Source: Bufo bufo
Taxonomy: Eukaryota > Chordata > Amphibia > Anura > Bufonidae
Direction of reading: 5' to 3'
DNA length: 64,000 nt
NCBI RefSeq assembly: GCF_905171765.1
Contig: NC_053390.1
Location: 211,053,359-211,117,358, forward strand
A program made the position numbers and the translations under genes. This document shows, piece after piece, positions 1 through 9,342 of the stretch. Each line of letters opens with the position of its first letter. The first letter of the stretch is position 1. The notes beneath the pieces are model-generated. The model saw nothing but the letters and a program-made list of their open reading frames with translations, was not told the DNA's origin and made no database searches.

Positions 1-728
1 CATGAAACAGATCTGGGGAGTAGAAGTACAATTGAATCCACTACATTGTATTTTTCATTATATACCTTGGGATACTAAGGGGGAAATAACTCACTCCACA
101 CATGTCAAAGGTATACATCTGTTTTTACAAGCAGTTAAAAAAACGATATTGAGGCACTGGATATTCCCTACCATTCCCACATTAGATGAAACAGTAGGCA
201 TTATGAGCCGTATTCTTTATATGGATAGGCTGGAGGATAAGTCCACGAAATCCTTCTTCAGTAAGTGGAGGAAATTTATTAGCCATGTTCTAACTCCTAT
301 GGAGATTCAGGAGGTAATGAAGTCTTTTCGCCACACTAAATGGTATCTTGAAGAACAGATAAAGGGGACGTTAGGTGCACTAGAGATAGATATCCCGTGA
401 TGGTAGCACTCGCTAACTAGAGGTGTAGACATGATTCCTTCAGGTTATAGATACAGGGGCCGGTAAGCGGCCGTGAGGCAGACATCTTTGATGGAGAGTT
501 CTTTTACTTGACCGAACGTTGGGCACACAGTTGGGGTGACAAAGGTTCATGGGAGGGGGGAGGTGGGTGGGAGAAAATGGAAAATTGGGAAATATTATTA
601 TCTTATGCCATATATGACACTTTATTGTACGTGTATCTGGAAATGACATTTGTATCTGCCAAGTGTCTTTTTACATATGTATGCTGCTAATTGATGTTTC
701 CCTGAATAAAAATATATATATTTTTTTT
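1..728 (+). mobile_element. L1-clade LINE, 3' end
   Basis: A 5'-truncated LINE running off the window edge. It holds the last part of ORF2 (stop near 400), about 300 bp of presumed 3' UTR, and an AATAAA at 705-710 followed by an A/T-rich tail at about 711-728. Clade is assigned from the C-terminal ORF2 protein. The 3' end is placed where a palindromic MITE begins at 733. Confidence 0.6.
2..400 (+). pseudogene. L1-type ORF2 C-terminal fragment
   Basis: An open frame of 132 codons that lacks its N terminus (off-window). The protein resembles the region after the RT domain in L1/Tx1-type ORF2: a segment ending LNPL, then an Ala/Lys-poor helix (LQAVKKTILRHW), a proline-rich PTIPTLDE, then MSRILYMDRLE and a Trp-containing FFSKWRKF. 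In L1 ORF2 the same order (IAR.W, PT..EW, ..MEKL, f..W..w) is typical of the C-terminal domain that helps bind template RNA. No RT or endonuclease motif is visible here, so it cannot act alone. Family assignment is from pattern memory. A relic of L1 ORF2 on the minus strand at 15850-23640 carries the portion just upstream of this. Confidence 0.6.
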
Positions 729-732
729 AAAT

Positions 733-1183
733 AGTAACTGGAGCTGCAGAGGCACTGCTTCTCATTCTGCCTCTCATATCTCCTGCATTTCAGATTGCCT
801 CTCATCTCCATGCATGTTCTGTCTAAAGGACACACTGTTTGTTGCCCATGGTAGCCAATCACAGCTTTCATTTTTGCCAAATCAACCAATCACAGCACAG
901 CTTTTATTTTATTACAACCTGTGGCAAAACTACAACTGCCATCATGTCCTAACAGGTTGCAGCCATCATGGAATCATGACAGTTGCAGTTTTGCAACAGC
1001 TTAAGAACCACAGGTTGGGGAACATAGTTCTACAGTATTGTAAGAAGCACTGTAGTGAAATGAAAGCCGTGCTGTGATTGTTGCTAGAGGAAATTAACAG
1101 TTTGTCTTTTAGACAGGACATGTGGGGAGATGAGAGGCAGACTGAAATGCAGGGGAGATGAGAAGCAGTGCCTCAGCAGTTAC
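733..1183. repeat. Palindromic MITE
   Basis: The two ends are inverted copies. The left starts GTAACTGGAGCTGCAGAGGC and the reverse complement of the right starts GTAACTGCTGAGGCACTGC. Homology continues inward for over 150 bp per arm, through CCTGCATTTCAG, CTGTCTAAA and CAATCACAGC, and the middle also folds back (ACTACAACTGCCATCATG against its complement). No transposase; the open frame at 814-1077 is just palindrome sequence. The TSD is unclear, so the superfamily is not assigned. Confidence 0.75.
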
Positions 1184-1376
1184 AGTTACATTTTATGTAT
1201 ACTGCATAAGAAACACATTTCACTACTAGAACCTCCCAGAACCCCGTCAGCTGGACTTGGCAATCCCCTAGTATTTTAAGTTGGATCATAAAAAGTATAT
1301 GTACAAAGTCTAGTTGAGATCCATTAAGGCATGCAGAAGCCTATGAAGGACATACAGACAAAAAACACACCAAGCA

Positions 1377-1381
<5 letters not shown>

Positions 1382-1413
<32 letters not shown>
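1382..1413. repeat. (TA)n microsatellite
   Basis: An uninterrupted AT/TA run directly against the outer end of PLE-A copy 1. A matching run abuts the other outer end at 7299. PLE-A therefore either inserted into a TA tract or generates one, and a TSD cannot be read. Confidence 0.95.
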
Positions 1414-1417
<4 letters not shown>

Positions 1418-1560
1418 AAAATGGCGGCACTGACTGCAATCAGGAAAATTGGGTGCACGTTCCAGGGAAATCGACCTCTTACCCCAATCAATAAATCCAG
1501 AAAAAGGACGGCACTCCAGCTGGATGAAAGTGAAGTTTTTCTTTATTCAACCATACGGTG
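1414..1560 (-). repeat. PLE-A 3' pLTR unit
   Basis: About 147 bp, near-identical to 4966-5111 in the same orientation. Both contain GGCGGCACTGACTGCAATC and GGCACTCCAGCTGG and end (plus strand) at CCATACGGTG. On the element strand it begins CACCGTATGG, directly downstream of the hammerhead-like block. Confidence 0.85.
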
Positions 1561-1597
1561 CAACGTTTCGGCTCCAAAAATGAGCCTTTCTCAAGCA
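1560..1597 (-). ncRNA. Hammerhead-ribozyme-like relic, PLE-A copy 1
   Basis: On the minus strand the order is TTGAGAA, then a perfect 5-bp stem II (GGCTC / GAGCC, loop ATTTTTG), then GAAAC and GTTG. The hammerhead core is CUGANGA - stem II - GAAA - short stem III - H17. The first box is degenerate (CUGANGA expected), stem II and GAAA are good. PLE pLTRs are known to carry hammerhead motifs. This copy is probably inactive. Confidence 0.6.
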
Positions 1598-2498
1598 GAG
1601 ATACAAACCAAGTGAAGGCAAATATATAGGTGACTTAATCAAAGTACAGATCATGTGATCATGCCACACCCAATGGGCGTGTTACAAAAGTGACCGCTAC
1701 AAAATCATGATAAAATACAATAGTACAGGTGCATAATAAGGCAAATGATATGATTGTATATATCTGGTATTTGTATACATAACCGAAAAAACATCAATCG
1801 GGCATACATATCTAACATTTGCATACATAAGTGAAAGGACAGACCCATCGATCCGATACATCTAAAGGTAAACAATCGATGGATGCGTCCAGTGAAGGTA
1901 AAACATACCGAGGGAGGAGCAGAGGGACGATCAAGAGGACACATATAAACGGTGAGGGGCCCAATCTATGCGATCGTTAAACATGGTAAACATACCACTA
2001 CTCGGGAGCGGCGTAACATCAATCAGGGACCGGTGGCAGCTGGAGGACGCTGAGCATCATCAGAACCGGCCTCTGCTCTTGCGTCATCACAGCGCCACTC
2101 AATACAGCCTAGGTGCGTTGCGACGCATGCCCAGTGTACATCAGGTCTCAAAATGCCATCTTTGAAACTGGAGAAATGCCCATACCCTGTATTCAGACAC
2201 CGTATCGGTTGTAAACCAGGGTATCGCGATCCAGACTACTGCAGACAGCCCGGAATCCAGATCGTCCACATGCTGTACCCTGACCAGAGCCCACTAATCC
2301 CACGGAAAACCGCGGTATAGAAGAGGGTATCTGTCAAGGGTGTCCGGTCGCTATCATACCCAAGAGGGTTCTCCTTGAGCGCCGGTAGGAGAACAATGGT
2401 GGATATTGAAACTCAGGTATCTCCTTGAAACAAGATCCAAAGAGATCCCAGTGTTTCCTGAGAACTTTGTTAATTGAGGGACTAAGTTCACTATAGAC
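1598..2498 (-). other. PLE-A copy 1 3' UTR with endonuclease deletion junction
   Basis: Non-coding. From 1598 to about 2370 it is the inverted near-copy of 6425-7195 in copy 2. From about 2377 to 2498 it matches 5398-5527, the stretch just before the endonuclease in copy 2. The join is at 2371-2376 (plus strand CTCCTT), where both parental sequences share AGGA. The simplest reading is a microhomology deletion that removed the zinc-finger linker and GIY-YIG domain. Confidence 0.75.
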
Positions 2499-4133
2499 TT
2501 ACACGAACATAATCCTAGCTGCTTTCTGCACGGTTTTCCGCTGGGACAGCAATCCATCCCTGTCAAGACCGCGTGCCCTATCCATGTGCTGATCTAATAA
2601 TCGTTTCGGGTAATCCCTATCACGAAATCTCATTGCCATGGACTCTAGGGTCGCGTTGGACTTGTGTTCATCAGATACGACACGTTTAACCCTAAGGAAC
2701 TGAGAGAAGGGGAGTGACTGGACCATTCTCCTAGGGTGAGAGCTATTGTAGCACAGGAAGGTGTTGGTATCCGTGGGTTTGGTGTATAATTCCGTATGTA
2801 ATATACCTCCGCTAAACACAACCCTGGTGTCCAAGAACTGTATGTCCGTACTGGAATGGATGAGAGTGAACTGCAGATTGGAATCATAGCTATTTAAAAA
2901 GGCATGAAAATCAATCAACTCCACCTCGCTGCCTGCCCATATGAGGAAGATGTCGTTGATATATCTCCACCACCTCAGCACATGGCTGAAGGGGTGGGAC
3001 AGATAGACGACATCTTCCTCATAGCACCGCATAAAAATATTCGCATAGGTGGGGGCCACGTGGGACCCCATGGCCACACCCCGCTGTTGCAAATAATAGA
3101 CTTCCTTAAAAAGGAAATAATTGTAACGAAGAACAATGTTGAGCAAATCGACAATGAAATCTGTAGCATGGGAGGTATAGGAGGACTTCATGATCATTTT
3201 CCTGACTGCTTGGACACCACTATCATGTACTATGGACGTGTATAGTGATGTAACATCGAATGATGCTAACATCACAGAAGCCACCCGTGACACATCAGTA
3301 TCTCGTAATTTAACCAGAAATTTAACCAGAAAATCTGATGTGTCCTGTATATAGGAAGACCCACCTATAGAGAACTCTCGCAGTACTTTGTCCAGAAAGA
3401 TAGCTATGTTGCTGAAGATGGAATCCGACCCCGAGACGATAGGGCGTCCCGGGGGATCAATGAGGGTCTTGTGAATCTTGGGCAGCACATAAATCACCGG
3501 AGTGACTGGATGTGCCACCTCAAGAAATTCACACAGACCCCCATCGATAATACCAGCAGCCATAGCATCCCTCAGACAACTGCGGATGACACCAGCTATC
3601 TTGAACCTAGGGTCAGAGTCCAAGACTCTATAAACATGGGGGTCCCCTAGTTGTCGCATGACCTCTTGTACATATTTGTTGGTGTCCATCACCACAACAG
3701 CACCACCCTTGTCCGCAGGCTTCAGAACAAGGGTGGGGTCAGATCTGAGAGCTTCAAGAGCCTCAATCTCAGCGCCAGTCAGATTAGGGCGTCTAAAGTC
3801 AAGATCCTCCTGTACGGAAGACCTGAGCTCAGAAAGCCTCCGTCTGACTGCACTGATGTATGCTTCAACAGCTGGTTCATTGATGTTGGGTGTGAAATTA
3901 CTCTTCAAAAATAAATTGAGAGATCCCAGTGTGAATTCACTGGTCTGGGGTCTTTCAACAGTGATATTATTATGATGCCATATTTTGAGTTTAATGCAGC
4001 GAAAAAAGGAAAATAAATTGGATTCCAGTTCAAACCAGTTCACAGAGGAACTGGGACAAAATGAAAATCCTTTCGATAGGACACTCACTTGTGTGGGAGA
4101 CAGTTCTTTAGAAGACAGATTGACAACGGTCAT
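2499..4133 (-). pseudogene. PLE reverse transcriptase (PLE-A copy 1)
   Basis: An open frame of 544 codons encoding a PLE-type RT, the polymerase that copies element RNA into DNA. Motifs in order: LKPADKGGAVVV (about residue 136), LPKIHK (about 214) and GRPIVSG, motif A ASFDVTSLYTSI (about 290), motif B GVAMGSHVAPTYANIFM (about 354) and motif C at about 391. Motif C reads YINDIFLIW where the catalytic box should be YIDD: the codon is AAC rather than GAC, so one metal-binding Asp is Asn and polymerase activity should be lost. The frame ends at TAA immediately after IMFV. In copy 2 the same TAA lies in frame with the downstream endonuclease. The ATG at 4133 (MTVVNLSS) is the first of this frame but the native protein probably began further upstream, in frames now shifted. 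Confidence 0.9.
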
Positions 4134-4957
4134 TTTTTCTTCCCCATGTTGCTTTTGGTTACCACAGGTCGGATCTTGTTGCTCCGCAGCCTGCCTGGAC
4201 CTCCTGTGTCCACGTCCACCTCTCCTGATGCGTCGCCCTGTCTTTCTGGAATCCGTGGAGCCTGGTCTAAAAAAGACTGTTCGCCATCAGTGGAAATCTG
4301 TGTGGTCTTCCTCCTTTTTCTAACGTCCTTCTGTTGTATATTAAACTGTCTCTCCGACTGCCCTTTTTATAATCTTCAGTGTCTCTACACCACTTAATTC
4401 TTTTGTTCTCCTCAGAATCAGTCTGGAAGAGCTTCATTTGAGCAGACATATCCTCCATATATTTGGTAAAGTCCTCATTAGACAAAAGCGTTTGGAGATT
4501 GGTCTCAAGCTCACGTATGTCACAATTCAAAATAGCAAGTTCATGCTGTAAAAACTCGATGTTGAGTAATATGAAATCAAGGGAGTAGCGATTAGATAAC
4601 GCCTCAAACTTTTTACAAAATGTAGGATTGTTGAAAAAGAGGTTAGGCCGTATGTTAGACCGCATCCCTCTGGGGATTTTTTGCATTTTGTGATACTCCC
4701 CCAATGTCATCATGTGCAGACGAAGGGATACCATGCGTTTTGCGTTTGGAGACATTCTCAAACTTACGTTTAAGCTCTTTGATGGAAGGGGTGTTGAGGA
4801 AGGTGGCATCTCCTCCTATGTCGCGCAGTATGCGCTCGGCGTCTTCTGCTGTGTACACATAAGCATAGGTTGAAATAGAGTCAGGATTCGACATGATGAA
4901 AAAAAAAATTAGCAAAGTGCGGAAAAAGCTGTGAGTCGTGCTCAGCCAATAAGCCAA
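4134..4957 (-). pseudogene. PLE N-terminal region (PLE-A copy 1)
   Basis: Coding remnant upstream of the RT, spread over two other frames, so at least two frameshifts separate it from the RT. The likely start is the ATG of MSNPDSISTYAYVY just inside 4957; then an acidic/charged stretch (AEDAERILRDIGG, KELKRKFENVSKRK) in the first frame. The second frame carries LSNRYSLDFILLNIEFLQHE and a long helix, EDFTKYMEDMSAQMKLFQTD, with coiled-coil character. PLE proteins have a poorly conserved helical N terminus ahead of the RT; the role is unknown. Frameshifts lie near 4690-4740 and between 4134 and 4267. Confidence 0.6.
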
Positions 4958-4965
4958 AGATATAG

Positions 4966-5111
4966 GAGAAAAATGGCGGCACTGACTGCAATCAGGAAAA
5001 TTGGGTGCACATTCTAGGGGAATCGACCTCTTACCCCAATCAGTAAATCCAGAAAAAGGACGGCACTCCAGCTGGATGAAAGTGAAGTTTTTCTTTATTC
5101 AACCATACGGT
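4966..5111 (-). repeat. PLE-A 5' pLTR unit
   Basis: Direct repeat of 1414-1560. Homology to the 3' unit stops at plus-strand CATACGGTG: copy 1 goes on into the hammerhead-like block, while here the next base belongs to copy 2. The 5' boundary therefore falls within one base of the position where the hammerhead would cut. Confidence 0.85.
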
Positions 5112-5400
5112 GACGCAGCCGGGCTTGGGCTGTTATCCCTGCCTGGGTTGCGTCAATTGCAGATACATCCGAAAAGGGAAAACATTCATACATCCCCACA
5201 CGGGTGAATCCTATAACATTCTGTTTCATCTCACATGCAATTCTAGCTACGTTATCTACGTGGCAATGAGATTTCGTGATAGGGATTACCCGAAACGATT
5301 ATTAGATCAGCACATGGATAGGGCACGCAGTCTTGACAGGGATGGATTGCTGTCCCAGCAGAAAACCGTGCAGAAAGCAGCTAGGATTATGTTCGTGTAA
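5112..5400 (+). pseudogene. Rearranged PLE piece: zinc-finger linker fused to RT tail
   Basis: One open frame made of two parts in the wrong order. Residues 1-50 are the Cys-rich linker and the start of the GIY domain (CYPCLGCVNCRYI, then SSYVIYV). It switches in frame to the RT C-terminal tail (MRFRDRDYPKRLLDQHMD ... AARIMFV) and stops at TAA, 5398-5400. The linker part, 5115-5262, is repeated at 5595-5742, so this is the left half of a partial tandem duplication with the breakpoint at about 5262. Confidence 0.8.
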
Positions 5401-6048
5401 GTCTATAGTGAACTTAGTCCCTCAATTAACAAAGTTCTCAGGAAACACTGGGATCTCTTGGGATCTTGTTTCAAGGAGATACCTGAGTTTCAATATCCAC
5501 CATTGTTCTCCTACCGGCGCTCAAGGAATCTCCGAGACCAGTTGGTCAAGGCAGACATTGGCTCCAAGGGGTCCTCCAGACAAACTGCATTGATGCAGCC
5601 GGGCTTGGGCTGTTTTCCCTGCCTGGGGTGCGTCAATTGCAGATACATCCGAAAAGGGAAAACATTCATACATCCCCACACGGGTGAATCCTATAACATT
5701 CTGTTTCATCTCACATGCAATTCTAGCTACGTTATCTACGTGCTATCTTGCCCATGCAATCTGCTTTATGTGGGTGAAACGACGACTGACCTCAAGACCC
5801 GCTTGAACAATCATTGCTTAAGCATCCGGAAGAAACGCCTCGATCTACCGGTATCTAAGCATTTTTCTGAGGCCAGACACAGGGAGGGTGATCTGATAGT
5901 TTGGATCCTCGACCATGTGCCTCAGCCCAGACGTGGCAGTGACAGGTCAAGGCTACTCAAGCGTAAGGAACTAGGTTGGATCCATAGGCTGAATAGCCTG
6001 AGACCAAATGGATTGAACATAGAATTTAATTTCGTGGATGTTGTGTGA
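5401..6048 (+). pseudogene. PLE GIY-YIG endonuclease (PLE-A copy 2)
   Basis: Open from the TAA at 5398 to a stop just after 6048, with no proper start. It is in frame with the RT tail, so the TAA is the only break between RT tail and endonuclease. Order: linker (EIPEFQYPPLFSYRR), a Cys cluster CFPCLGCVNCRYI (about 5610), the GIY-like strand SYVIYVLSC, YIG-like LLYVGETTTDLKTRLNNH with the conserved Arg, and the C-terminal helix RKELGWIHRLNSLRPNGLN with the expected catalytic Glu. PLE GIY-YIG domains nick target DNA to prime reverse transcription. All key positions I can see are present, unlike copy 1, which lost the whole domain. Confidence 0.88.
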
Positions 6049-7195
6049 GGTGTGGCTTGCCTCCTGTGTCTAGCAGGTTGTGCTACTGTGTTTTCGTGTA
6101 CACACTGAGAGAATGTATTTATTTCTAGAATCTGTTGTTTCAACAGTAATTTTATCTTTCTTTGTTTTTTATTCACAGATCACTTGCAATTACCATTTGG
6201 AAGGTTTACTTTATACGGGAGGGTGACATTCCTACCAGCTATGCGTTTTTCTTTTTTACCCCAAATTTTTTTTGTTGGTTTTATATATTTGCATTTTTCC
6301 ACTACCGGATCCGGTGTGCACCAGGGGACTGTTTTATATATATTTTGATGGTGCTGTTGTAATTACTTCATCCTTCTGGTATAGATTTGCTCCCTGTGAC
6401 ACCTGTGTACCTGTAGGAGGAGAACCCTCTTGGGTATGATAGCGACCGGACACCCTTGACAGATACCCTCTTCTATACCGCGGTTTTCCGTGGGATTAGT
6501 GGGCTCTGGTCAGGGTACAGCATGTGGACGATCTGGATTCCGGGCTGTCTGCAGTAGTCTGGATCGCGATACCCTGGTTTACAACAGATACGGTGTCTGA
6601 ATACAGGGTATGGGCATTTCTCCAGTTTCAAAGATGGCGTTTTGAGACCTGATGTACACTAGGCATGCGCCTCAATGCACCTAGGCTGTATTGAGTGGCG
6701 CTGTGATGACGCAAGAGCAGAGGCCAGTTCTGATGATGCTCGGTGTCCTCCAGCTGCCACCGGTCCCTGATTGATGTTACGCCGCTCCCGAGTAGTGGTA
6801 TGTTTACCATGTTTAACGATCGCATAGATTGGGCCCCTCACCGTTTATATGTGTCCTCTTGATCGTCCCTCTGCTCCTCCCTCGGTATGTTTTACCTTCA
6901 CTGGACGCATCCATCGATTGTTTACCTTTAGATGTATCGGATCGATGGGTCTGTCCTTTCACTTATGTATGCAAATGTTAGCTATGTATGCCTGATTGAT
7001 GTTTTTTCGGTTATGTATCAAATACCAGATATATACAATCATTTCATTTGCCTTATTATGCACCTGTACTATTGTATTTTATCATGATTTTGTAGCTGTC
7101 ACTTTTGTAACACGCCCATTGGGTGTGGCATGATCACATGATCTGTACTTTGATTAAGTCACCTATATATTTGCCTTCACTTGGTTTGTTTCTAT
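6049..7195 (+). other. PLE-A copy 2 3' UTR
   Basis: No coding content. From about 6425 onward (GAGAACCCTCTTGGG) it is an inverted near-identical partner of 1598-2370, so the locus contains a roughly 0.9-kb inverted repeat with about 4 kb between the arms. Confidence 0.75.
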
Positions 7196-7235
7196 GCTTG
7201 AGAAAGGCTCATTTTTGGAGCCGAAACGTTGCACC
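7196..7235 (+). ncRNA. Hammerhead-ribozyme-like relic, PLE-A copy 2
   Basis: Same block as in copy 1: TTGAGAA, stem II GGCTC/GAGCC with loop ATTTTTG, GAAAC, GTTG, followed by the pLTR start CACCGTATGG. The first box departs from CUGANGA in both copies, so the change predates their separation. Confidence 0.6.
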
Positions 7236-7295
7236 GTATGGTTGAATAAAGAAAAACTTCACTTTCATCCAGCTGGAGTGCCGTCCTTTTTCTGG

Positions 7296-7298
<3 letters not shown>

Positions 7299-7368
<70 letters not shown>
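7299..7368. repeat. Two (TA)n tracts
   Basis: TA runs at 7299-7328 and 7339-7368 with a short CTGTGTGTG between them. The first abuts PLE-A copy 2 and the second abuts the left LTR of the Gmr1-like element. Confidence 0.9.
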
Positions 7369-7371
<3 letters not shown>

Positions 7372-7824
7372 GACACAGTGAGAGGTTTAGTCTGGGAAAA
7401 AAGGTATTTTTCTTCCAGCATGTGTTGCTGGGCTGATTTACAGCCAGGAGAGGTCAAATACCGGGCCGGATTTTGAATGCCGGTCCGTGTTTTGGCAGCA
7501 CCTGGCTGTCCTTTAATAGGCAGCTGGGCTCAGAAGCCAGGTCTCTGTGTTGGGATCTGGGAGCCTTGTGTCTGGATGAAGGCTTGCTACCTGTTTAGCG
7601 TGAAAACAGGTTGGTACTGCTATCAGCAAGGACTCTTTGAGACAGAATTGCCGCATGGTGTGAATCACCACCAACTCCGAAAGGTGACTTTTTGTTTGAA
7701 TATGAATGTTTGTTTCGTCACTTGCCTAAAGTGTGAATAAAACACTGAACTGTTTGATCCAAAGAACTTGTTGTTGCCTCTATACTGCATCCGCTAATCT
7801 TGTCTACCAGAGCGAGTCCCCACA
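7369..7824 (+). repeat. Left LTR of Gmr1-like element
   Basis: Starts TGTGACACAGTGAGAGG, ends GAGTCCCCACA. Aligns end to end with 11634-12089 with scattered substitutions. An AATAAA-like GTGAATAAAAC lies near 7735. The open frame at 7477-7740 is LTR sequence, not a gene. Confidence 0.92.
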
Positions 7825-7869
7825 ATTGGTGGAGGATGCGGAAAGGTGAAGTGAGGCTGGCACGGTTGT

Positions 7870-8892
7870 ATGTCTTACATCAAACCAGCGAGATTACAAC
7901 CCGTGTCTCTCGACAAAATGGAAGCTGTCGTGAAAGCCCTAGTGGAGGCTAATTTGCAACAGCGGGAGGCTAATAAGCAGCAGCAGGAAACCAACCAGCT
8001 GCTATTGCAACATGTGATGGTTTTACAAGCGGCAGGAGCATCCCAGAGTGTCCACGATGCCCGAAAAGCTGTCTGTGCAGCAATCCCTAAGATGACGACA
8101 TCGAGACCTATCTGGTGGTGTTCGAAAAGGTGTCCGTGAGGGAGAAACTACCCCGAGATCAGTGGGCTGAGGTCGTCGCTCCGTTCCTGGCATCCGGACC
8201 CTAGCAGGTGTTTTTTGACTTACCAGATGATCAAGCAGCCGATTACACAACAGTAAAGGGTGAGATTCTGGCAAGACTGGGGGTGAATGTGTTGGTCTGG
8301 GCCCAGCGGGTGCATCAGTGGGAGTTTAACCCGGCTGAACCCGCGAGACTTCAGTATTATGATCAATTACACCTGTTGCAAAAATGGCTGCAGCCTGACG
8401 TGCTGAGTTCCACTGCTATGCTGGACCGTCTGTTGGCTGATGTATTCTGGAGGGCTTTGCCATACCCTCTCCAGCACTGGATCGGCCAGGTGTCTCCTGG
8501 TATTGCCCTTGAGATGGTCGACCTGGTGGAACGCTATGACGCTACCAAGAATCTACAAGGGGGTTCTTTTGGGAGGGGGGCAGTCAAACCCCGGAAATCC
8601 CCACCCCAGACCTGGTGACCTGTGCCAACAAAACCACCCTGGATGTACCCCCTACGGACCCGGCTCCGAAAGTCTGCTGGCGGTGCCAGGAGCCTGGCCA
8701 TGTAAGGGCTGACTGTCCTCGTCGGGGTGAGCCCATGGTCACTAACTATGGCTACCACCACTCCTTATATGCCAGGAAGCTGTGTGCAACAGGTACCCCA
8801 GAGACTATAGACAATAGCCACCTGTGCCAGGTGGAAGTGGGAGACACTCTGGTGGCCTCACGAGGTGGCCGTCGCCATAAATTTACATTATG
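7870..8892 (+). pseudogene. Gmr1-like gag (SCAN-like capsid and zinc knuckle)
   Basis: Structural protein relic in at least three frames. 7870-8139: an N-terminal Gln/Glu-rich helix (LVEANLQQREANKQQQETN) with coiled-coil character. 8208-8618: a capsid segment, ILARLGV...RVHQWEF, LQYYDQLHLLQKWLQPD, LADVFWRALPYPLQHWIGQ, GIALEMVDLVERY. This is the same fold family as the vertebrate SCAN domain, which is thought to come from Gmr1-type gag. 8615-8893: a CCHC knuckle, CWRCQEPGHVRADC, that binds element RNA. Frameshifts lie near 8100-8210 and 8600. Confidence 0.82.
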
Positions 8893-9342
8893 ACATCATA
8901 ATAGCGATTGACTTCCCGGGCTTCCGAGAGTGACTGATACCCATAAGACAGGGGTAACCCTAGCAGAGTGGCCTGCCTCAGGGGGGGGACCAGAACCTTG
9001 GGAACTTGAGACCAAAGGACCTGTGGTAGGGGTGACCGCCACTTTGGTGGAAGAGGGGGAGACAACCCTGCTAAGTGTGATGGTGGGAGACGTGGAGGAC
9101 TTGCCGCCGGGTCCTGAATTGGCAGACCTCAATGTCTCCGGGGATAATTTTGGTACCACCCAACGTTGGGACCCAAACCTATCCCATGCCTGGGAAAATG
9201 TGTTAATAGTAGATGGTGAACCACAACAACCTGGGGCAGAGTCAGTGTTTCCCCCGTTTTGTGGCTCATCAAGATATTGGGTGAACCAACTACGGGGTGA
9301 ACCTATTGAACAGTTGGTGGTCCCCAAGACTTATCGAAGCTT
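8893..9342 (+). pseudogene. Gmr1-like protease remnant and pre-integrase linker
   Basis: The protease should follow the LCQVEVGDTLVA strand near 8825-8855, but no DSG/DTG active-site triplet is present, so this part looks deleted or scrambled. The frame at 8930-9349 holds an acidic linker (ETTLLSVMVGDVEDLPPGPE) and then HAWENVLIVDGEP and LRGEPIEQLVVPKTYR, the lead-in to the integrase zinc domain in this group. Confidence 0.55.

Larger units (their letters stand above)
1414..5111 (-). mobile_element. Penelope-like element A, copy 1 (pLTR-RT-pLTR)
   Basis: Minus-strand PLE with a direct terminal repeat (pLTR) at both ends (1414-1560 and 4966-5111), an N-terminal region (4134-4957), an RT (2499-4133) and a 3' UTR. 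The GIY-YIG endonuclease expected after the RT is missing: a deletion joins RT-proximal sequence straight to the 3' UTR at 2371-2376. Its 5' end abuts copy 2 head to head at 5111/5112. The pLTR, RT type and inverted partner are hallmarks of Penelope-like elements. Confidence 0.9.
5112..7298 (+). mobile_element. Penelope-like element A, copy 2 (endonuclease and 3' UTR)
   Basis: A 5'-truncated plus-strand PLE of the same family, joined head to head with copy 1. It lacks the RT body but keeps the zinc-finger linker, GIY-YIG domain and whole 3' UTR, ending in a hammerhead-like block and a partial pLTR at the TA repeat. A 480-bp-offset tandem duplication makes the 5' end read linker, RT tail, linker, endonuclease. 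Confidence 0.88.

Noticed and set aside
2941..3024. 16-bp inverted repeat ATGAGGAAGATGTCGT ... ACGACATCTTCCTCAT inside the PLE-A RT
   Set aside because: Both arms are ordinary codons of the RT (EEDVV and NDIFLI). The pairing looks like a coding coincidence.
5395..5410. Intron between RT and endonuclease in PLE-A
   Set aside because: A donor-like GTAAGT exists, but no convincing branch site and acceptor pair could be chosen from sequence alone. Left as a question in the findings.
7209..7457. Frame with long IYIYIY repeats; the same in 1331-1615 and 13007-13351
   Set aside because: Translation of TA microsatellites. No protein evidence.
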